NCBI GenBank assembly: GCA_963826505.1
Contig: CAWGXG010000007.1
Location: 434,001-498,000, forward strand
DNA: 64,000 nt
Source: CAWGXG01 sp963826505
Lineage (GTDB): Bacteria > Chloroflexota > Anaerolineae > Aggregatilineales > Aggregatilineaceae
Reading direction: 5' to 3'
A model generated the notes under the pieces. That model saw only the letters and a program-made list of their open reading frames with translations, searched no databases and was not told where the DNA came from. Both the position numbers and the translations under genes were made by a program. This document shows positions 24,500 through 33,521 of the stretch, in pieces. Position 1 is the first letter of the stretch, and the number at the start of each line of letters is the position of its first letter.

Positions 24500-25480
24500 A
24501 TGGCAGACAGACCGATTACAATCCGCGAGGCGCTGAGCGCGGCGCTGCGCGAAGAAATGCAGCGTGACGAGCGCGTGTTCATTATGGGCGAGGAAGTCGG
24601 CGTGTGGGGCGGCACCTATGCCGTGACACGCGGCTTTCTGGACGAATTTGGCGCGAAGCGTGTGCGCGATACCCCCATCTCGGAGATGGTGATCGCCGGG
24701 GCCGCTACTGGGGCGGCCATGGCCGGGCTGCGCCCCGTCGCGGAGATCATGACGATTAACTTCGCGTTCCTGGCGCTGGACGCCATTGTCAACCACGCGG
24801 CCAAAGTGCGTTATATGTTCAACGGGCAGTTCACCGTTCCGCTGGTGATACGCACGACGACCGGCGGCGGCAAGCAGTTGGGCGCGACCCATTCGCACGC
24901 GCCCGAAGTGATCTTCGCTCATTTCCCCGGCCTGTACGTGGCGGTGCCCGGCACCGCCTACGACGCCAAAGGGATGCTCAAAGCTGCCATTCGCGATGAC
25001 AACCCGGTGTTATTCGTCGAGCACAGCACCATGTTGCAGCGCCGCAGCCCTGTCCCAGAAGGTGAAGACTTCGTGCTGCCCATCGGCAAAGCCGATATCA
25101 AGCGCGAGGGCCGCGACGTGACCATTGTGACCTACCAAAAGGGGTTGGAGTGGTCGCTGGCGGCGGCGGACGTACTGGCTCAGGACGGCATCGAAGCGGA
25201 GATCGTGGACCTGCGTTGGCTGCGCCCGCTGGATATGGAGCCGGTTTTCGAGAGCTTCAAAAAGACCAATCGCTGCGTCGTCGTCGAGGAAAGCCTGCCG
25301 ACGTTCAACGTCGGGGCCGAAATCGCCGCGCAGCTTCAGCAGCACATGTTCGACTACATGGACGCACCGGTCAAGCGTGTGGCAGCCATGGACATCCCGC
25401 TGCCCTACTCGCGCGACATCGAGATGATGGCCCTGCCGAGTGTCGATAAGATCGTGGCGGCGGTCAAGGAGGTAGTCTAA
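24500..25480 (+). CDS. pdhB: Pyruvate dehydrogenase E1 component, beta subunit
   Basis: A 326-residue transketolase-like E1 beta chain that forms the alpha2beta2 heterotetramer with the upstream product. Conserved blocks include MGEEVGVWGG, DTPISEMVIAGAATGAAM, FVEHSTML and the C-terminal RWLRPLD and VVVEESLPTFNVGAE. ATG 24500 is preferred because GAGGGG stands 5 bases before it; the TTG at 24488 lies within the end of pdhA. The stop overlaps the E2 start by one base (TAATG), so translation of E2 is probably coupled. Confidence 0.93.
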   Translation: MADRPITIREALSAALREEMQRDERVFIMGEEVGVWGGTYAVTRGFLDEFGAKRVRDTPISEMVIAGAATGAAMAGLRPVAEIMTINFAFLALDAIVNHAAKVRYMFNGQFTVPLVIRTTTGGGKQLGATHSHAPEVIFAHFPGLYVAVPGTAYDAKGMLKAAIRDDNPVLFVEHSTMLQRRSPVPEGEDFVLPIGKADIKREGRDVTIVTYQKGLEWSLAAADVLAQDGIEAEIVDLRWLRPLDMEPVFESFKKTNRCVVVEESLPTFNVGAEIAAQLQQHMFDYMDAPVKRVAAMDIPLPYSRDIEMMALPSVDKIVAAVKEVV

Positions 25481-26799
25481 TGGCTGAGCCGATCCTCATG
25501 CCTAAGCTGGGCTTTGATATGGCAGAAGGGACGCTGATCACCTGGCGTGTTGAAGTCGGCCAGGCCATCAGCAAGGGCACGGTGATCGCGGAAATCGAAA
25601 CCGATAAAGCCACCATTGAGGTCGAGACAACCGTCGAAGGTACAGTACTGCAACTGCTGGCCGAACCGGGCGACGTGGTCGCCGTTGGTTCGCCGATCGG
25701 GTACGTGGGCGAGCCAGGCGAATCCCCGCCAAGCAACGGCAATAACGGGTCCGGTCCGGTGCCAAAGGCGGCCCCCGTCGAAGCCTCCGCGCCTGCGGCA
25801 GCCGCGCCCGCCGAGGCCCCGGCGGCGGCACCCGCACCGCGGGCCGCTGAAGACGAAGAATTGCCCGGCGGCGTCAAGGCCAGCCCAATCGCGCGGCGTC
25901 TCGCCGAGGAGCGCGGGGTCGATCTGCGCCGGGTAGCAGGCACCGGTCCCGGTGGCCGGATCGTCAAGAAAGATGTCGAGGACTTCCCGATCGGTGAGGC
26001 ACCAGCCGCACCGGTAACTACACCCGCCGCGCCGACTGCACCGGCTATCCCAGCGGGAGCCACCCGTCCGACGATGCCCACCTTCAGCGAGATTCCGAGT
26101 GGTCCGGACGTGGAAGCTGTCCCGCTCAGCCGGATTCGCGCGCGGATCGGGCAACGGTTGGTCGAGAGCAAACAGTTCGTGCCGCATTTCTACGTCACGA
26201 CCGAAATCGATGTGGCGGCGGCGCTGGAGCTGCGCAAGCAGATTAACGCCAGCATCGCGGACGACGCGCGCAAGATCAGTGTGAACGACCTGATCGTCAA
26301 GGCGACCGCGTTGGCGCTGCGCGAGTTCCCCAACCTGAATTCGCATTACTACGGCGATCAGATCGTGCGGCACAAGCGCGTCAACATCGGGATCGCGGTC
26401 GCATTGCCCAACGGCGGGCTGGTCAACGTGACCGCCTATGACGCCGACAAAACGTCATTGGGCACACTCGCGGCGCAAAACCGCGACGTGATCGCCCGTG
26501 CGCGTGACGGCAAAGTCAAACCACAGGAGATCGAGGGCAGCACCTTCAGCGTGAGCAATCTCGGTCCCTACGACGTGGACACGTTCATCGCCATCATCAA
26601 CCCACCCGAAGCCGGTATCCTGGCGGTTGGCTCAGCCAAGAAGGTGCCGGTCGTGCTGGAGGATGGTACGCTGGGCGTGGGTATGCGCCTGAAGGCGACG
26701 GTCAGCGTCGATCACCGCGTCAGCGACGGCGCGGAGGCGGCGCAGTTTATGAAGTACCTCAAGGAGCTGATGGAATCGCCGATGCGGCTGTTAATCTAG
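25480..26799 (+). CDS. pdhC: Dihydrolipoamide acetyltransferase, E2 component
   Basis: A 439-residue E2 with standard modules. The lipoyl domain (residues ~1-78) has the lipoylated Lys in ETDKATIEVET. An Ala/Pro linker follows. The peripheral subunit-binding domain is at ~133-170 (SPIARRLAEERGVDLRRVAG, then GPGGRIVKKDVE). The catalytic domain ends in DHRVSDGAEAAQF, with the His and Asp of the active site. AAGGAGGT lies 7 bases before ATG 25480. It is the structural core that takes the acetyl group from E1. No E3 gene follows; the operon ends at a terminator. Confidence 0.93.
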   Translation: MAEPILMPKLGFDMAEGTLITWRVEVGQAISKGTVIAEIETDKATIEVETTVEGTVLQLLAEPGDVVAVGSPIGYVGEPGESPPSNGNNGSGPVPKAAPVEASAPAAAAPAEAPAAAPAPRAAEDEELPGGVKASPIARRLAEERGVDLRRVAGTGPGGRIVKKDVEDFPIGEAPAAPVTTPAAPTAPAIPAGATRPTMPTFSEIPSGPDVEAVPLSRIRARIGQRLVESKQFVPHFYVTTEIDVAAALELRKQINASIADDARKISVNDLIVKATALALREFPNLNSHYYGDQIVRHKRVNIGIAVALPNGGLVNVTAYDADKTSLGTLAAQNRDVIARARDGKVKPQEIEGSTFSVSNLGPYDVDTFIAIINPPEAGILAVGSAKKVPVVLEDGTLGVGMRLKATVSVDHRVSDGAEAAQFMKYLKELMESPMRLLI

Positions 26800-26824
26800 C
26801 GGAATCGCAAGCGCCGAGGAGAAG

Positions 26825-26862
26825 AAGGGGGCGTGTCCGGAGCATCCGGGTGCGCCCCTTTT
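26825..26862 (+). terminator. Terminator of the PDH operon
   Basis: AAGGGGGCG and CGCCCCTT pair around a second small CCGG stem, followed by TTTT. It starts 26 bases after the E2 stop. Confidence 0.8.
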
Positions 26863-26934
26863 CGTGGCCCAAACCGGGTTGCGCAAACCGGCTGGCTGAG
26901 GGCGAAAATGGGTTAGGCGCCCGCATTTTTGCCC

Positions 26935-26963
26935 TTGCAAAATCGACTGTCTTGTTTTATACT
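26935..26963 (+). promoter_or_regulatory. Promoter of tRNA-Gly
   Basis: TTGCAA (26935-26940), a 17-base spacer and TATACT (26958-26963) lie 19 bases before the mature tRNA end. The -10 is the same hexamer as that of tRNA-Lys in this window. Confidence 0.85.
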
Positions 26964-26980
26964 TTTCCCAATCAGCAGTA

Positions 26981-27054
<74 letters not shown>

Positions 27055-27128
27055 CAAGAAATGCCGTCGTGTGAGGGAAAACCCGCACGGCGGTTTTCGT
27101 TTTTGTAACCCCTACTGGACGGCAGTTC

Positions 27129-27157
27129 TACAGCAATATTGCTGTATAATTGCTGTA
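27129..27157 (+). promoter_or_regulatory. Palindromic operator with embedded TATAAT
   Basis: The perfect 18-base palindrome TACAGCAATATTGCTGTA (27129-27146) is followed by a third half site, ATTGCTGTA (27149-27157), one helical turn (11 bases) after the previous copy. A consensus -10 TATAAT (27145-27150) is embedded in it. This looks like a regulated promoter, yet only a very short ORF lies downstream. Confidence 0.6.
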
Positions 27158-27197
27158 CTATTTTTCACAATGAGAAAGTCCGGGTGATCGAGGAAAA

Positions 27198-27299
27198 ATG
27201 AGCCAGCAGACGGACTGCCCGACTGGCGCGAGCGGCGCCTGCGGGCCGGGCAGGTCGCTGCACTCGACTAATGGGCGAACGAACTCAGGAAGCCGTTGA
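27198..27299 (+). pseudogene. Short ORF, possible remnant after the orphan promoter
   Basis: GAGGAAAA precedes an ATG that opens a 33-codon frame starting MSQQTDCPTGASGAC, which is unlike any protein I know. The adjacent frame reads DWRERRLRAGQVAALD and resembles the first helix of IS630-type transposases or related helix-turn-helix proteins, so the site may be the eroded 5' end of a mobile-element gene. It overlaps the 3' end of the convergent hydrolase gene. Confidence 0.25.
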
Positions 27300-27687
27300 T
27301 GGATTTTAGTCCGTCAGCAACATCAGTGTAGAGAACAATCCGCAAGTTCGGGTCGGTGTTGCCCTGCAGCATGGCCGACAGGTGCGTACCTTCCTGGCAC
27401 AAGCACAGCACTGGCTTCTGCGCCTTGTGGAGCGCGTAGCCTATCTCATAGCCCACGCCCAACGACGGCGTGGTAACCTCCGCGACCACAGCATCGCACG
27501 CATCCAGCCAGGCGGTGTCCTGCCGGTAAATCTCCTCATCAGAGATGCCCTGCTCCGCCATCGTCTCGAACGCCACGTTCTCCGACAGCACAGTGTGCCC
27601 CGTATGCCGCAGATGCTCGACGATGGTCTGATAGGTTGGCAGTAGGTCCCGCCCGCCGCGAATGGAAGCTGCGAAGTAGATGTTCAT
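27268..27687 (-). CDS. DNPH1-like 2'-deoxynucleoside 5'-phosphate N-hydrolase
   Basis: A 139-residue member of the nucleoside 2-deoxyribosyltransferase superfamily, closest to DNPH1/RCL by memory. It opens with the strand and substrate loop MNIYFAASIRGGR and has the conserved block VVAEVTTPSLGVGYEIGYAL, where the Glu of GYEIGYAL is the family nucleophile. DNPH1 enzymes split the base from deoxynucleoside monophosphates and clean nucleotide pools. AGGAGA lies 7 bases before ATG 27687. The gene is separated by ~90 bases from the kinase gene behind it, with a long palindrome between them. Exact substrate cannot be read from sequence. Confidence 0.85.
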   Translation of the reverse strand: MNIYFAASIRGGRDLLPTYQTIVEHLRHTGHTVLSENVAFETMAEQGISDEEIYRQDTAWLDACDAVVAEVTTPSLGVGYEIGYALHKAQKPVLCLCQEGTHLSAMLQGNTDPNLRIVLYTDVADGLKSINGFLSSFAH

Positions 27688-27711
27688 GCTATTCTCCTGC
27701 TAGATGTGGCG

Positions 27712-27735
27712 TGCGCACAGTGCGCACTGTGCGCA
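27712..27735. promoter_or_regulatory. 24-base perfect palindrome upstream of the DNPH1-like gene
   Basis: Three TGCGCA hexamers spaced 9 bases apart (spacers CAG and CTG) form a perfect 24-base palindrome, 25 bases upstream of ATG 27687. There is no T tract, so an operator is likelier than a terminator. Confidence 0.5.
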
Positions 27736-27780
27736 GTATCCCTCGGACTTCAGTTTCCAATTGCGGAATTGGTAGGAGTA

Positions 27781-29526
27781 TTACTCAAGGACCGACCATA
27801 CCACGCGAAAACCCCGGTTGGGGTCTCCAAAGTTCGGGCGAAATCTTGCGCGGAAAGCAGACCGCGCAAATGCGGTATGTTGGTCCCATGAACCGCCACG
27901 CACCGCCCGCGCCGACACCGAACCCTGTTTCTCACGCCCGTCTGTGGCTGAGTACGGGTAAGGTTCGTATAGGCTGCTGGTCCATTCCGAGACATTGCCT
28001 GCCAAATCCAGCGCACCCACCCAGGATGCCCCTGCCACACGCTGAAACACCCCGACGGGAAGCGTTCCTTCTATCCCGCATTCGGAGGTGTTCGCCTGTT
28101 GGCAGGCCGGTGAGGTGTCACCCCAGGGGTATTCCCAACCGTCTGGTCCGCGCGCCGCATATTCCCATTCGGCTTCCGTGGGAAGACGCCCGCCAACCCA
28201 CTCCGCATAGGCTCCCGCCCGATACCAATCGACATAGATGACCGGGTGGCCAGCATAGGCCGGGTTGTCGTAATACTGGCGGTTTTGCGGCGGGTCGCAC
28301 GCTCCCGCGCTAACACAGGCGCGGTATTGGTCGTTGGTGACTTCCATCTGACCCATCCAGTACGTAGTGAGACAGATTTTACTCACTGGTTGTTCGTTGC
28401 TTTCACCGTTTTCGGTGCCCATCACAAAACATCCGGCGGGGACCAATACCCTTTCTGTACCATCAACATTCTGTGTCACAGGTTGCCAGTCAACGTTATT
28501 CGTCGCTTGGACAATCTTGAGCAAGTCATTGAATACCCATCCACTCTGGTTGTCGCCAATAAGCACTTGATACCACCCATCTTGCTCATCCCACACTGTT
28601 ACAAGCGTTCCCGGCGAAAATGTGGCAATTATAGGATAGGTAGTTGCTGGCCCGTCGCGCACATTTGTGTTTGTATCCGAAACGACAACACCGAAAACAA
28701 CAACGGATGAAGCGGGCATCTGAGTTGGTATCGGGGTATTCGTGAGCGGAACAACAGCTGTCGTGGCCTCGGGATTTGTCAAAGCGGCAGAAGGTGTCAA
28801 AGACGGGTCTGGAACGACTGTCGCCGTGCGCACCACAGCGGCGCTGTCGCCTGCGACCGTCAGCGGGTTCGCCCATGCCACCCGGAAACCGACATAGTCG
28901 AACCAGTTATACGGGGCCTTGAAGTTGCGAGAAGCGCCGCGCGCGAACCAACTGCTGAATTGCCACGTGCCGCCTCGCACCACTCGCTCGACGACCGCGT
29001 TTAGGTCCTCTCGCCCATCTGCTGCCGTAAAGGGATAAGGACTGTAGGCACTAGTGGTCCACTCTGCTGCATTGCCAGCCATGTCCAGCGCACCGACCCA
29101 GGAGGCTCCCGCTAGGCGTTGGTCCGGCCCGACCGGCAGTGTGTTATTGCTGCCGCACTCGGCGGTATTGGCTTGCGCGCAGGCAGGCGCGCTGTTTCCC
29201 CAGGGGTATTCCCAACTTTCCGGTCCACGTGCAGCATATTCCCATTCCGCTTCGGTAGGCAGTTGACCTCCGGCCCATTCTGCGTACGCTCGCGCGTGGT
29301 ACCAATCCACATTCACTACCGGGTGGTCGGCGTAGGCTGGGTTGTCGAAATACTGGGTATCGCCAGGTGGCTTGCATACACCTGCTTGAATACATGCGCG
29401 GTACTGCGCGTTCGTGACCTCCGTCTGCCCTATCCAGAACGCGTCCAGGCAGACCTCATTAATCGGTTCTTCGTTATCACTGCCCATCATGAAGCACCCG
29501 GACTGGTACGTATACTGCAGGCACAC
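27781..29526 (-). CDS. Kinase-linked SUMF1 modules 3 and 4 with SH3b (3' part)
   Basis: This 581-residue frame carries two SUMF1/FGE-fold modules (about 29500-28870 and 28490-27784) with an SH3b domain between them (NVRDGPATTYPIIATFSPG). Each module shows GCFMMGS or GCFVMGT at the start, TEVTN.QYRAC, LPTEAEWEYAARGP and a closing RGGSW or RGGTW and FRV. The upstream kinase frame stops in the middle of the first block (YVPVRVLHDGQ), and one base too many near 29515 restores GCFMMGS. So this is the C-terminal third of the kinase protein. The Cys pair that makes true formylglycine-generating enzymes active is absent after RGGSW, so a binding role is inferred. Confidence 0.8.
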   Translation of the reverse strand: MCLQYTYQSGCFMMGSDNEEPINEVCLDAFWIGQTEVTNAQYRACIQAGVCKPPGDTQYFDNPAYADHPVVNVDWYHARAYAEWAGGQLPTEAEWEYAARGPESWEYPWGNSAPACAQANTAECGSNNTLPVGPDQRLAGASWVGALDMAGNAAEWTTSAYSPYPFTAADGREDLNAVVERVVRGGTWQFSSWFARGASRNFKAPYNWFDYVGFRVAWANPLTVAGDSAAVVRTATVVPDPSLTPSAALTNPEATTAVVPLTNTPIPTQMPASSVVVFGVVVSDTNTNVRDGPATTYPIIATFSPGTLVTVWDEQDGWYQVLIGDNQSGWVFNDLLKIVQATNNVDWQPVTQNVDGTERVLVPAGCFVMGTENGESNEQPVSKICLTTYWMGQMEVTNDQYRACVSAGACDPPQNRQYYDNPAYAGHPVIYVDWYRAGAYAEWVGGRLPTEAEWEYAARGPDGWEYPWGDTSPACQQANTSECGIEGTLPVGVFQRVAGASWVGALDLAGNVSEWTSSLYEPYPYSATDGREKQGSVSARAVRGGSWDQHTAFARSAFRARFRPNFGDPNRGFRVVWSVLE

Positions 29527-32500
29527 CGTTCACGTCATCCTCAATCGGTGTCCAATCTGTATTGCGCGCTCCGACATCGAAGAATGGCGTGGCTGTGGGT
29601 TCTGTTGCCAAGTTCGTGCTGTTGGCTGGTGGCAGCGCGGTCGACCTTACCACCCGGAAACCGAGGTAGTTGTACCAATAGGACTGGACGCTGCCGGTGC
29701 GCGTGGCGCTTAAGGCAGTGTACCCATTGGAAAACCACGAGCCGCCCCGCAGGACACGCTGGACATTCGAGCTGGTATTCTCGCGCCCATCTGCTGCGCT
29801 ATAGGGATAGGAACGGTAGGCACTGTTCGTCCACTCCAACGCATTGCCCGCCATATCCAGCGCACCGACCCAGGACGCGCCCGCCGCGCGTTGGTAGGCT
29901 CCGACCCGGAGCAAGAATTTCACGCCGCACTCCCAGGTATTGGCCTGTTCGCAGGTGGGCGCAGTGTCTCCCCAAGGATAGTCCCAACTTTCTGGACCCC
30001 GTGCGGCATATTCCCATTCCGCCTCGGAGGGGAGCCGTCCGCCTGCCCACTCCGAATACACGCGTGCCTGAAACCAGGTGACGTTGACGACGGGATAATC
30101 GGCATTGGCAGAACTGTCATAACCGCCGGGAATGCTGGGTGGTTCACATGCCCCGGCGTTGACGCACGCCAAGTATTGCGAGTTTGTCACTTCCGTCTGT
30201 CCAACCCAGAACGCGTCCAGGCAGACTTCGCTAGCCGGTTGTTCGTTGTCCTCGCCATTTCCGCTGCCCATCATGAAACATCCGGCAGGCACTAATGCCA
30301 TCGGAACACCGTCAAAGCTCCGAGTTACAGGCTGCCAGTCACTGTTATTTGTGGCCTGGGCGACTTCCACCAAGTAGTTGGCGACCCAACCTTCGCGGCC
30401 ATCCTCAGCGCGCACCTGATACCATGAGTTCTGCTCACTCAGGATTTCCATGAGTGTTCCAGACGACAATGACCCGACCACATCGAAGGTAACCCCCGGC
30501 CCATCGCGCAGATTTGCCCCGTCACTCGATGAGACCACGCTAAGAACTCGCGCGAATGCAGCCACTGCGGGAGGGGCTGCCGGCGTGACAGTGGGCGGAA
30601 CCGGCGAGATTTGCGCTGAAAGCGTGGGTGTCATGGTTGTGGCGGGCGTCACAGCGGCGACTTCTTCGACCGGAAGCGGGTTCGCCCATGCTACGCGGAA
30701 CCCGGTTTGTGAGCTCCTGCTGACAGGATTAAGCCATTCTCGATTTGCACTGCGTGCAACATCAAACTCGTCGGTCCATGCGCCACCCCGCAGAACACGA
30801 ACAGAATATGTAATGAGGTCTTCGCGCCCATCCGTTGCCACATAAGGGTATGAAACGTACGCGCTACTTGTCCATTCGTCCACATTGCCCGCCATGTCCA
30901 AAGCGCCCACCCAGGATGCTCCCGCTGGACGCTGGTCCGGCCCAACTGGCAGTATGTCATTGACGCCGCACTCGGAGCTATTGGCTTGTTGGCAGGTGGG
31001 CGTAGAGTTACCCCAGGGATATTCCCAACTTGCAGGCCCGCGCGCGGCATATTCCCATTCGGCTTCGGTGGGCAGACGCCCGCCTACCCATTCCGTATAC
31101 GCGCGTGATTGCTGCCAATTGACATAGACGACCGGGGCGTTAGCATAGGCTGGATCATCGTAATAGCGGCGGTCTTGTGGTGGTTCGCATGCTCCCGCAT
31201 CAACGCAGGCGTGGTACTGAGCATTTGTAACCTCAGTCTGCCCTATCCAATACGCGTCCAGGCAGACTTCGCTGACTGGTTGTTCGTCAGCATTAACATT
31301 CTCGCTGCCCATCATGAAACATCCGGCGGGCACGTACGCGGCGGGCACGCTGTTGATATTGCTCACGACCGGCATCCAATCCGAGTTGCGTGCTCCGGTG
31401 GCGAAAAACGGCGTCGATGTCGGTGACGGTGTGGAGGTTGCCGTTGGTGTTGGCGTCGCCGTCCACATCGTGGCGGTGAGGGTCTGCATCGCGGCATACA
31501 GCAACGCGTCGTAAGTCGCCGTGAGATTAGCGGTCGATGTCAACGTGAACGTCGGAGTCGAGGTCAGAGTTGGCGTCGGCGTACGCGTCCAGGTTGGTGT
31601 GACCGTTGGCGACAGAGTAATTGTCGGCGTGGCGGTCCACAGAGCCGCCGTCGCGCTCAAGTCCAGCCAGACCTGGGTCAGCACCGGGATGGTCGGCGTC
31701 GGTGTAATCGTGGGCCGCGGCGTGACCGTCCAGGTAGGCGATGGTGTGTGCGTAAACGTTGCTGTTGCGGTCGGCGTACGCGTAGGGCTGGCTGTGAAGG
31801 TTGCTGTCCGCGTAAGTGATGGCGTAGGCGTCAGGGTTGGTGTCGCAGACGCGGGTGGGCGTGTCTGGATAATCGGCGGGCGGGTTGGCGTGGAGACGGC
31901 TGTCGGCGTGTCCGATGAGGTCGCCGTCGGGGTCGAGGACGCCGTCACGGTTGCCGTAGGCGATACCATCTCAGTAGGCGACGCGGTGCTGCTCGGTGAA
32001 AGGGTCAGACTGCCCACGACCGCCACCTGTGCGCTGGTCTGGGTCGCATCCGGTGAAGCTGTAGCGGTGAAGGTTGGTGGCGGCGTGCCCGTCTCAACGG
32101 GCGTCCGTGTCTCTGTCGGAACCAGTGCTGCCGCAGTCGCCGTCGGAACCTGTCCCGCGCCACCGGAATTCGTCCCGTTTTCGCGCAGCAGCAGGAACAG
32201 CACAATCGCGATAGCTGCCAGCAGCGCCACGCCCATACCCCACACGACCGGATGCCGGTAGATGGGTCGCTCCTGCGTGACACGTTGCGGGGTCGGTGTG
32301 AAGATAGCGCTCGGCGCAGGTGCGCGTTGCAGTGGCGCGGTGAAATAGGCGGTGCGCTCGCCAGTCTGGCCGCGAATGCCTTGCTCAAACGCCTGGGCGA
32401 AGGCCGTGATGGTCGGAAAACGGTCTTCTGGACGCTTGGCTAATGCCCGCTCAAGCACCAACGTCAGCGCTTCCGGTACATCTGGACGGAGAGTATGTGC

Positions 32501-33214
32501 CGGAGTCGGCATGGCGTTGAGGTGTTTGTGCATCACTCCGGCGGGTGTTTGAGCCTCGAACGGCATGCGACCGGTAATCAACCCATAGGTCATGACCGCC
32601 AGCGCGTACTGGTCCGTGGCAGGCACGATGGCCTCGCCTTGCCACTGCTCGGGGGCCATGTAGGCCCACGTCCCAACCACTACCCCCGACGCGGTCAGGC
32701 CGGAGGTGGCTTCTTTGAGGCGCGCAATCCCGAAGTCCACCAGATAAGCCGTGCCGTGATTGTCGAACATCACATTGCTGGCTTTGATGTCCCTATGAAT
32801 AACACCCTCGCTGTGCGCGTAGTCGAGGGCGCTAGCCAACTGTTTGAGCAAGTCGGAGATTTCACCGAGGGACGGCTGCGGCTGAGCTGTACCGGCCCGC
32901 TGCGCAACCCGTTCTGCCAGGGTGCCGCCGGTCAGCAATTGCAGGACAAGGTAGTACACGCCGTGCTGCAAGCCATAGTCGTAGATGTGAATGATGTGAG
33001 GGTGTTCGAGTGCGGCAGAAGTCTGCGCTTCGCGGTTAAAGCGCTCAATGGCACCTGCCTGCTGGGCAAACTGCGGCGAGAGGACCTTCACCGCGACATA
33101 GCGTTTCAGAGAAGCCTGATAGGCCCGGTAGACGGTGCCCATACCGCCTGCACCGAGCAGATCGCGCAGCTCATACTGTCCGAAGGTCTGGCCGGACAGG
33201 TTGGGTGTGACCAT
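29477..33214 (-). CDS. Ser/Thr protein kinase with SUMF1 modules (5' part)
   Basis: An N-terminal Hanks-type kinase (residues ~14-275) has GAGGMGTVYRA, Lys in VAVKVLS, HRDIKASNV and DFGIARL, all catalytic residues present, and APEQW. A membrane helix (GVALLAAIAIVLFLLL) follows at ~325-345, then ~250 residues of Thr/Pro stalk. Outside the cell are SUMF1 module 1 (31400-30680), SH3b (30555-30365) and SUMF1 module 2 (30350-29645). The frame breaks near 29515 and continues in the next fragment, giving about 1,810 residues and four SUMF1 modules in all. GAGGGGAAAGTC precedes ATG 33214. It resembles PknB-type receptors, with SUMF1 modules in place of PASTA as the sensor. Confidence 0.85.
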   Translation of the reverse strand: MVTPNLSGQTFGQYELRDLLGAGGMGTVYRAYQASLKRYVAVKVLSPQFAQQAGAIERFNREAQTSAALEHPHIIHIYDYGLQHGVYYLVLQLLTGGTLAERVAQRAGTAQPQPSLGEISDLLKQLASALDYAHSEGVIHRDIKASNVMFDNHGTAYLVDFGIARLKEATSGLTASGVVVGTWAYMAPEQWQGEAIVPATDQYALAVMTYGLITGRMPFEAQTPAGVMHKHLNAMPTPAHTLRPDVPEALTLVLERALAKRPEDRFPTITAFAQAFEQGIRGQTGERTAYFTAPLQRAPAPSAIFTPTPQRVTQERPIYRHPVVWGMGVALLAAIAIVLFLLLRENGTNSGGAGQVPTATAAALVPTETRTPVETGTPPPTFTATASPDATQTSAQVAVVGSLTLSPSSTASPTEMVSPTATVTASSTPTATSSDTPTAVSTPTRPPIIQTRPPASATPTLTPTPSLTRTATFTASPTRTPTATATFTHTPSPTWTVTPRPTITPTPTIPVLTQVWLDLSATAALWTATPTITLSPTVTPTWTRTPTPTLTSTPTFTLTSTANLTATYDALLYAAMQTLTATMWTATPTPTATSTPSPTSTPFFATGARNSDWMPVVSNINSVPAAYVPAGCFMMGSENVNADEQPVSEVCLDAYWIGQTEVTNAQYHACVDAGACEPPQDRRYYDDPAYANAPVVYVNWQQSRAYTEWVGGRLPTEAEWEYAARGPASWEYPWGNSTPTCQQANSSECGVNDILPVGPDQRPAGASWVGALDMAGNVDEWTSSAYVSYPYVATDGREDLITYSVRVLRGGAWTDEFDVARSANREWLNPVSRSSQTGFRVAWANPLPVEEVAAVTPATTMTPTLSAQISPVPPTVTPAAPPAVAAFARVLSVVSSSDGANLRDGPGVTFDVVGSLSSGTLMEILSEQNSWYQVRAEDGREGWVANYLVEVAQATNNSDWQPVTRSFDGVPMALVPAGCFMMGSGNGEDNEQPASEVCLDAFWVGQTEVTNSQYLACVNAGACEPPSIPGGYDSSANADYPVVNVTWFQARVYSEWAGGRLPSEAEWEYAARGPESWDYPWGDTAPTCEQANTWECGVKFLLRVGAYQRAAGASWVGALDMAGNALEWTNSAYRSYPYSAADGRENTSSNVQRVLRGGSWFSNGYTALSATRTGSVQSYWYNYLGFRVVRSTALPPANSTNLATEPTATPFFDVGARNTDWTPIEDDVNGVPAVYVPVRVLHDGQ

Positions 33215-33521
33215 GACTTTCCCCTCATGTCACAGGCGCTGGTTCCCCCTTGGCACGTCATGACGCCTATGACACCTTCTCATTATAAGCCAAGTGATGT
33301 GGCTCACAAATCAGGTAGACTCATTTCTCCTCGATCACATGGAGCTGTCTCATGATCGAGCACACCTTTGAGCTCTCTATGTGACAACATTGGCGCTGGA
33401 CATAGATCCGAGTCCCCAATAAGGATTGTTACTGGATTTACGGCACACGGGACGCCCTACTCATGGTAAGATGAAACTGGAAGTGAACACACGCGGAAGC
33501 ACCCGGAGGGAGGAATGCGTC
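33215..33521. other. Divergent intergenic region
   Basis: The 307 bases between the kinase and the toroid-fold protein hold the minus-strand kinase promoter. They also hold an imperfect inverted repeat at about 33335-33385 (CACATGGAGCT against AGCTCTCTATGTG) that could be an operator for either gene. Nothing else is recognised. Confidence 0.5.
33282..33309 (-). promoter_or_regulatory. Promoter of the kinase gene
   Basis: On the minus strand TTGTGA (33309-33304), a 16-base spacer and TATAAT (33287-33282) lie ~68 bases before the kinase ATG. Confidence 0.6.

Noticed and set aside
27170..27230. RNase P-like start (GAGAAAGTCCGGG)
   Set aside because: The similarity is limited to one short block; the rest of the RNA would lie inside the convergent coding sequence, and the other conserved regions are absent.
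31521..32261. VGVGV-rich frame on the plus strand
   Set aside because: It is the complement of the kinase Thr/Pro stalk, not a gene.
27781..33214. Active formylglycine-generating enzyme
   Set aside because: All four SUMF1 modules lack the Cys pair expected downstream of RGGSW, and they are attached to a receptor kinase.
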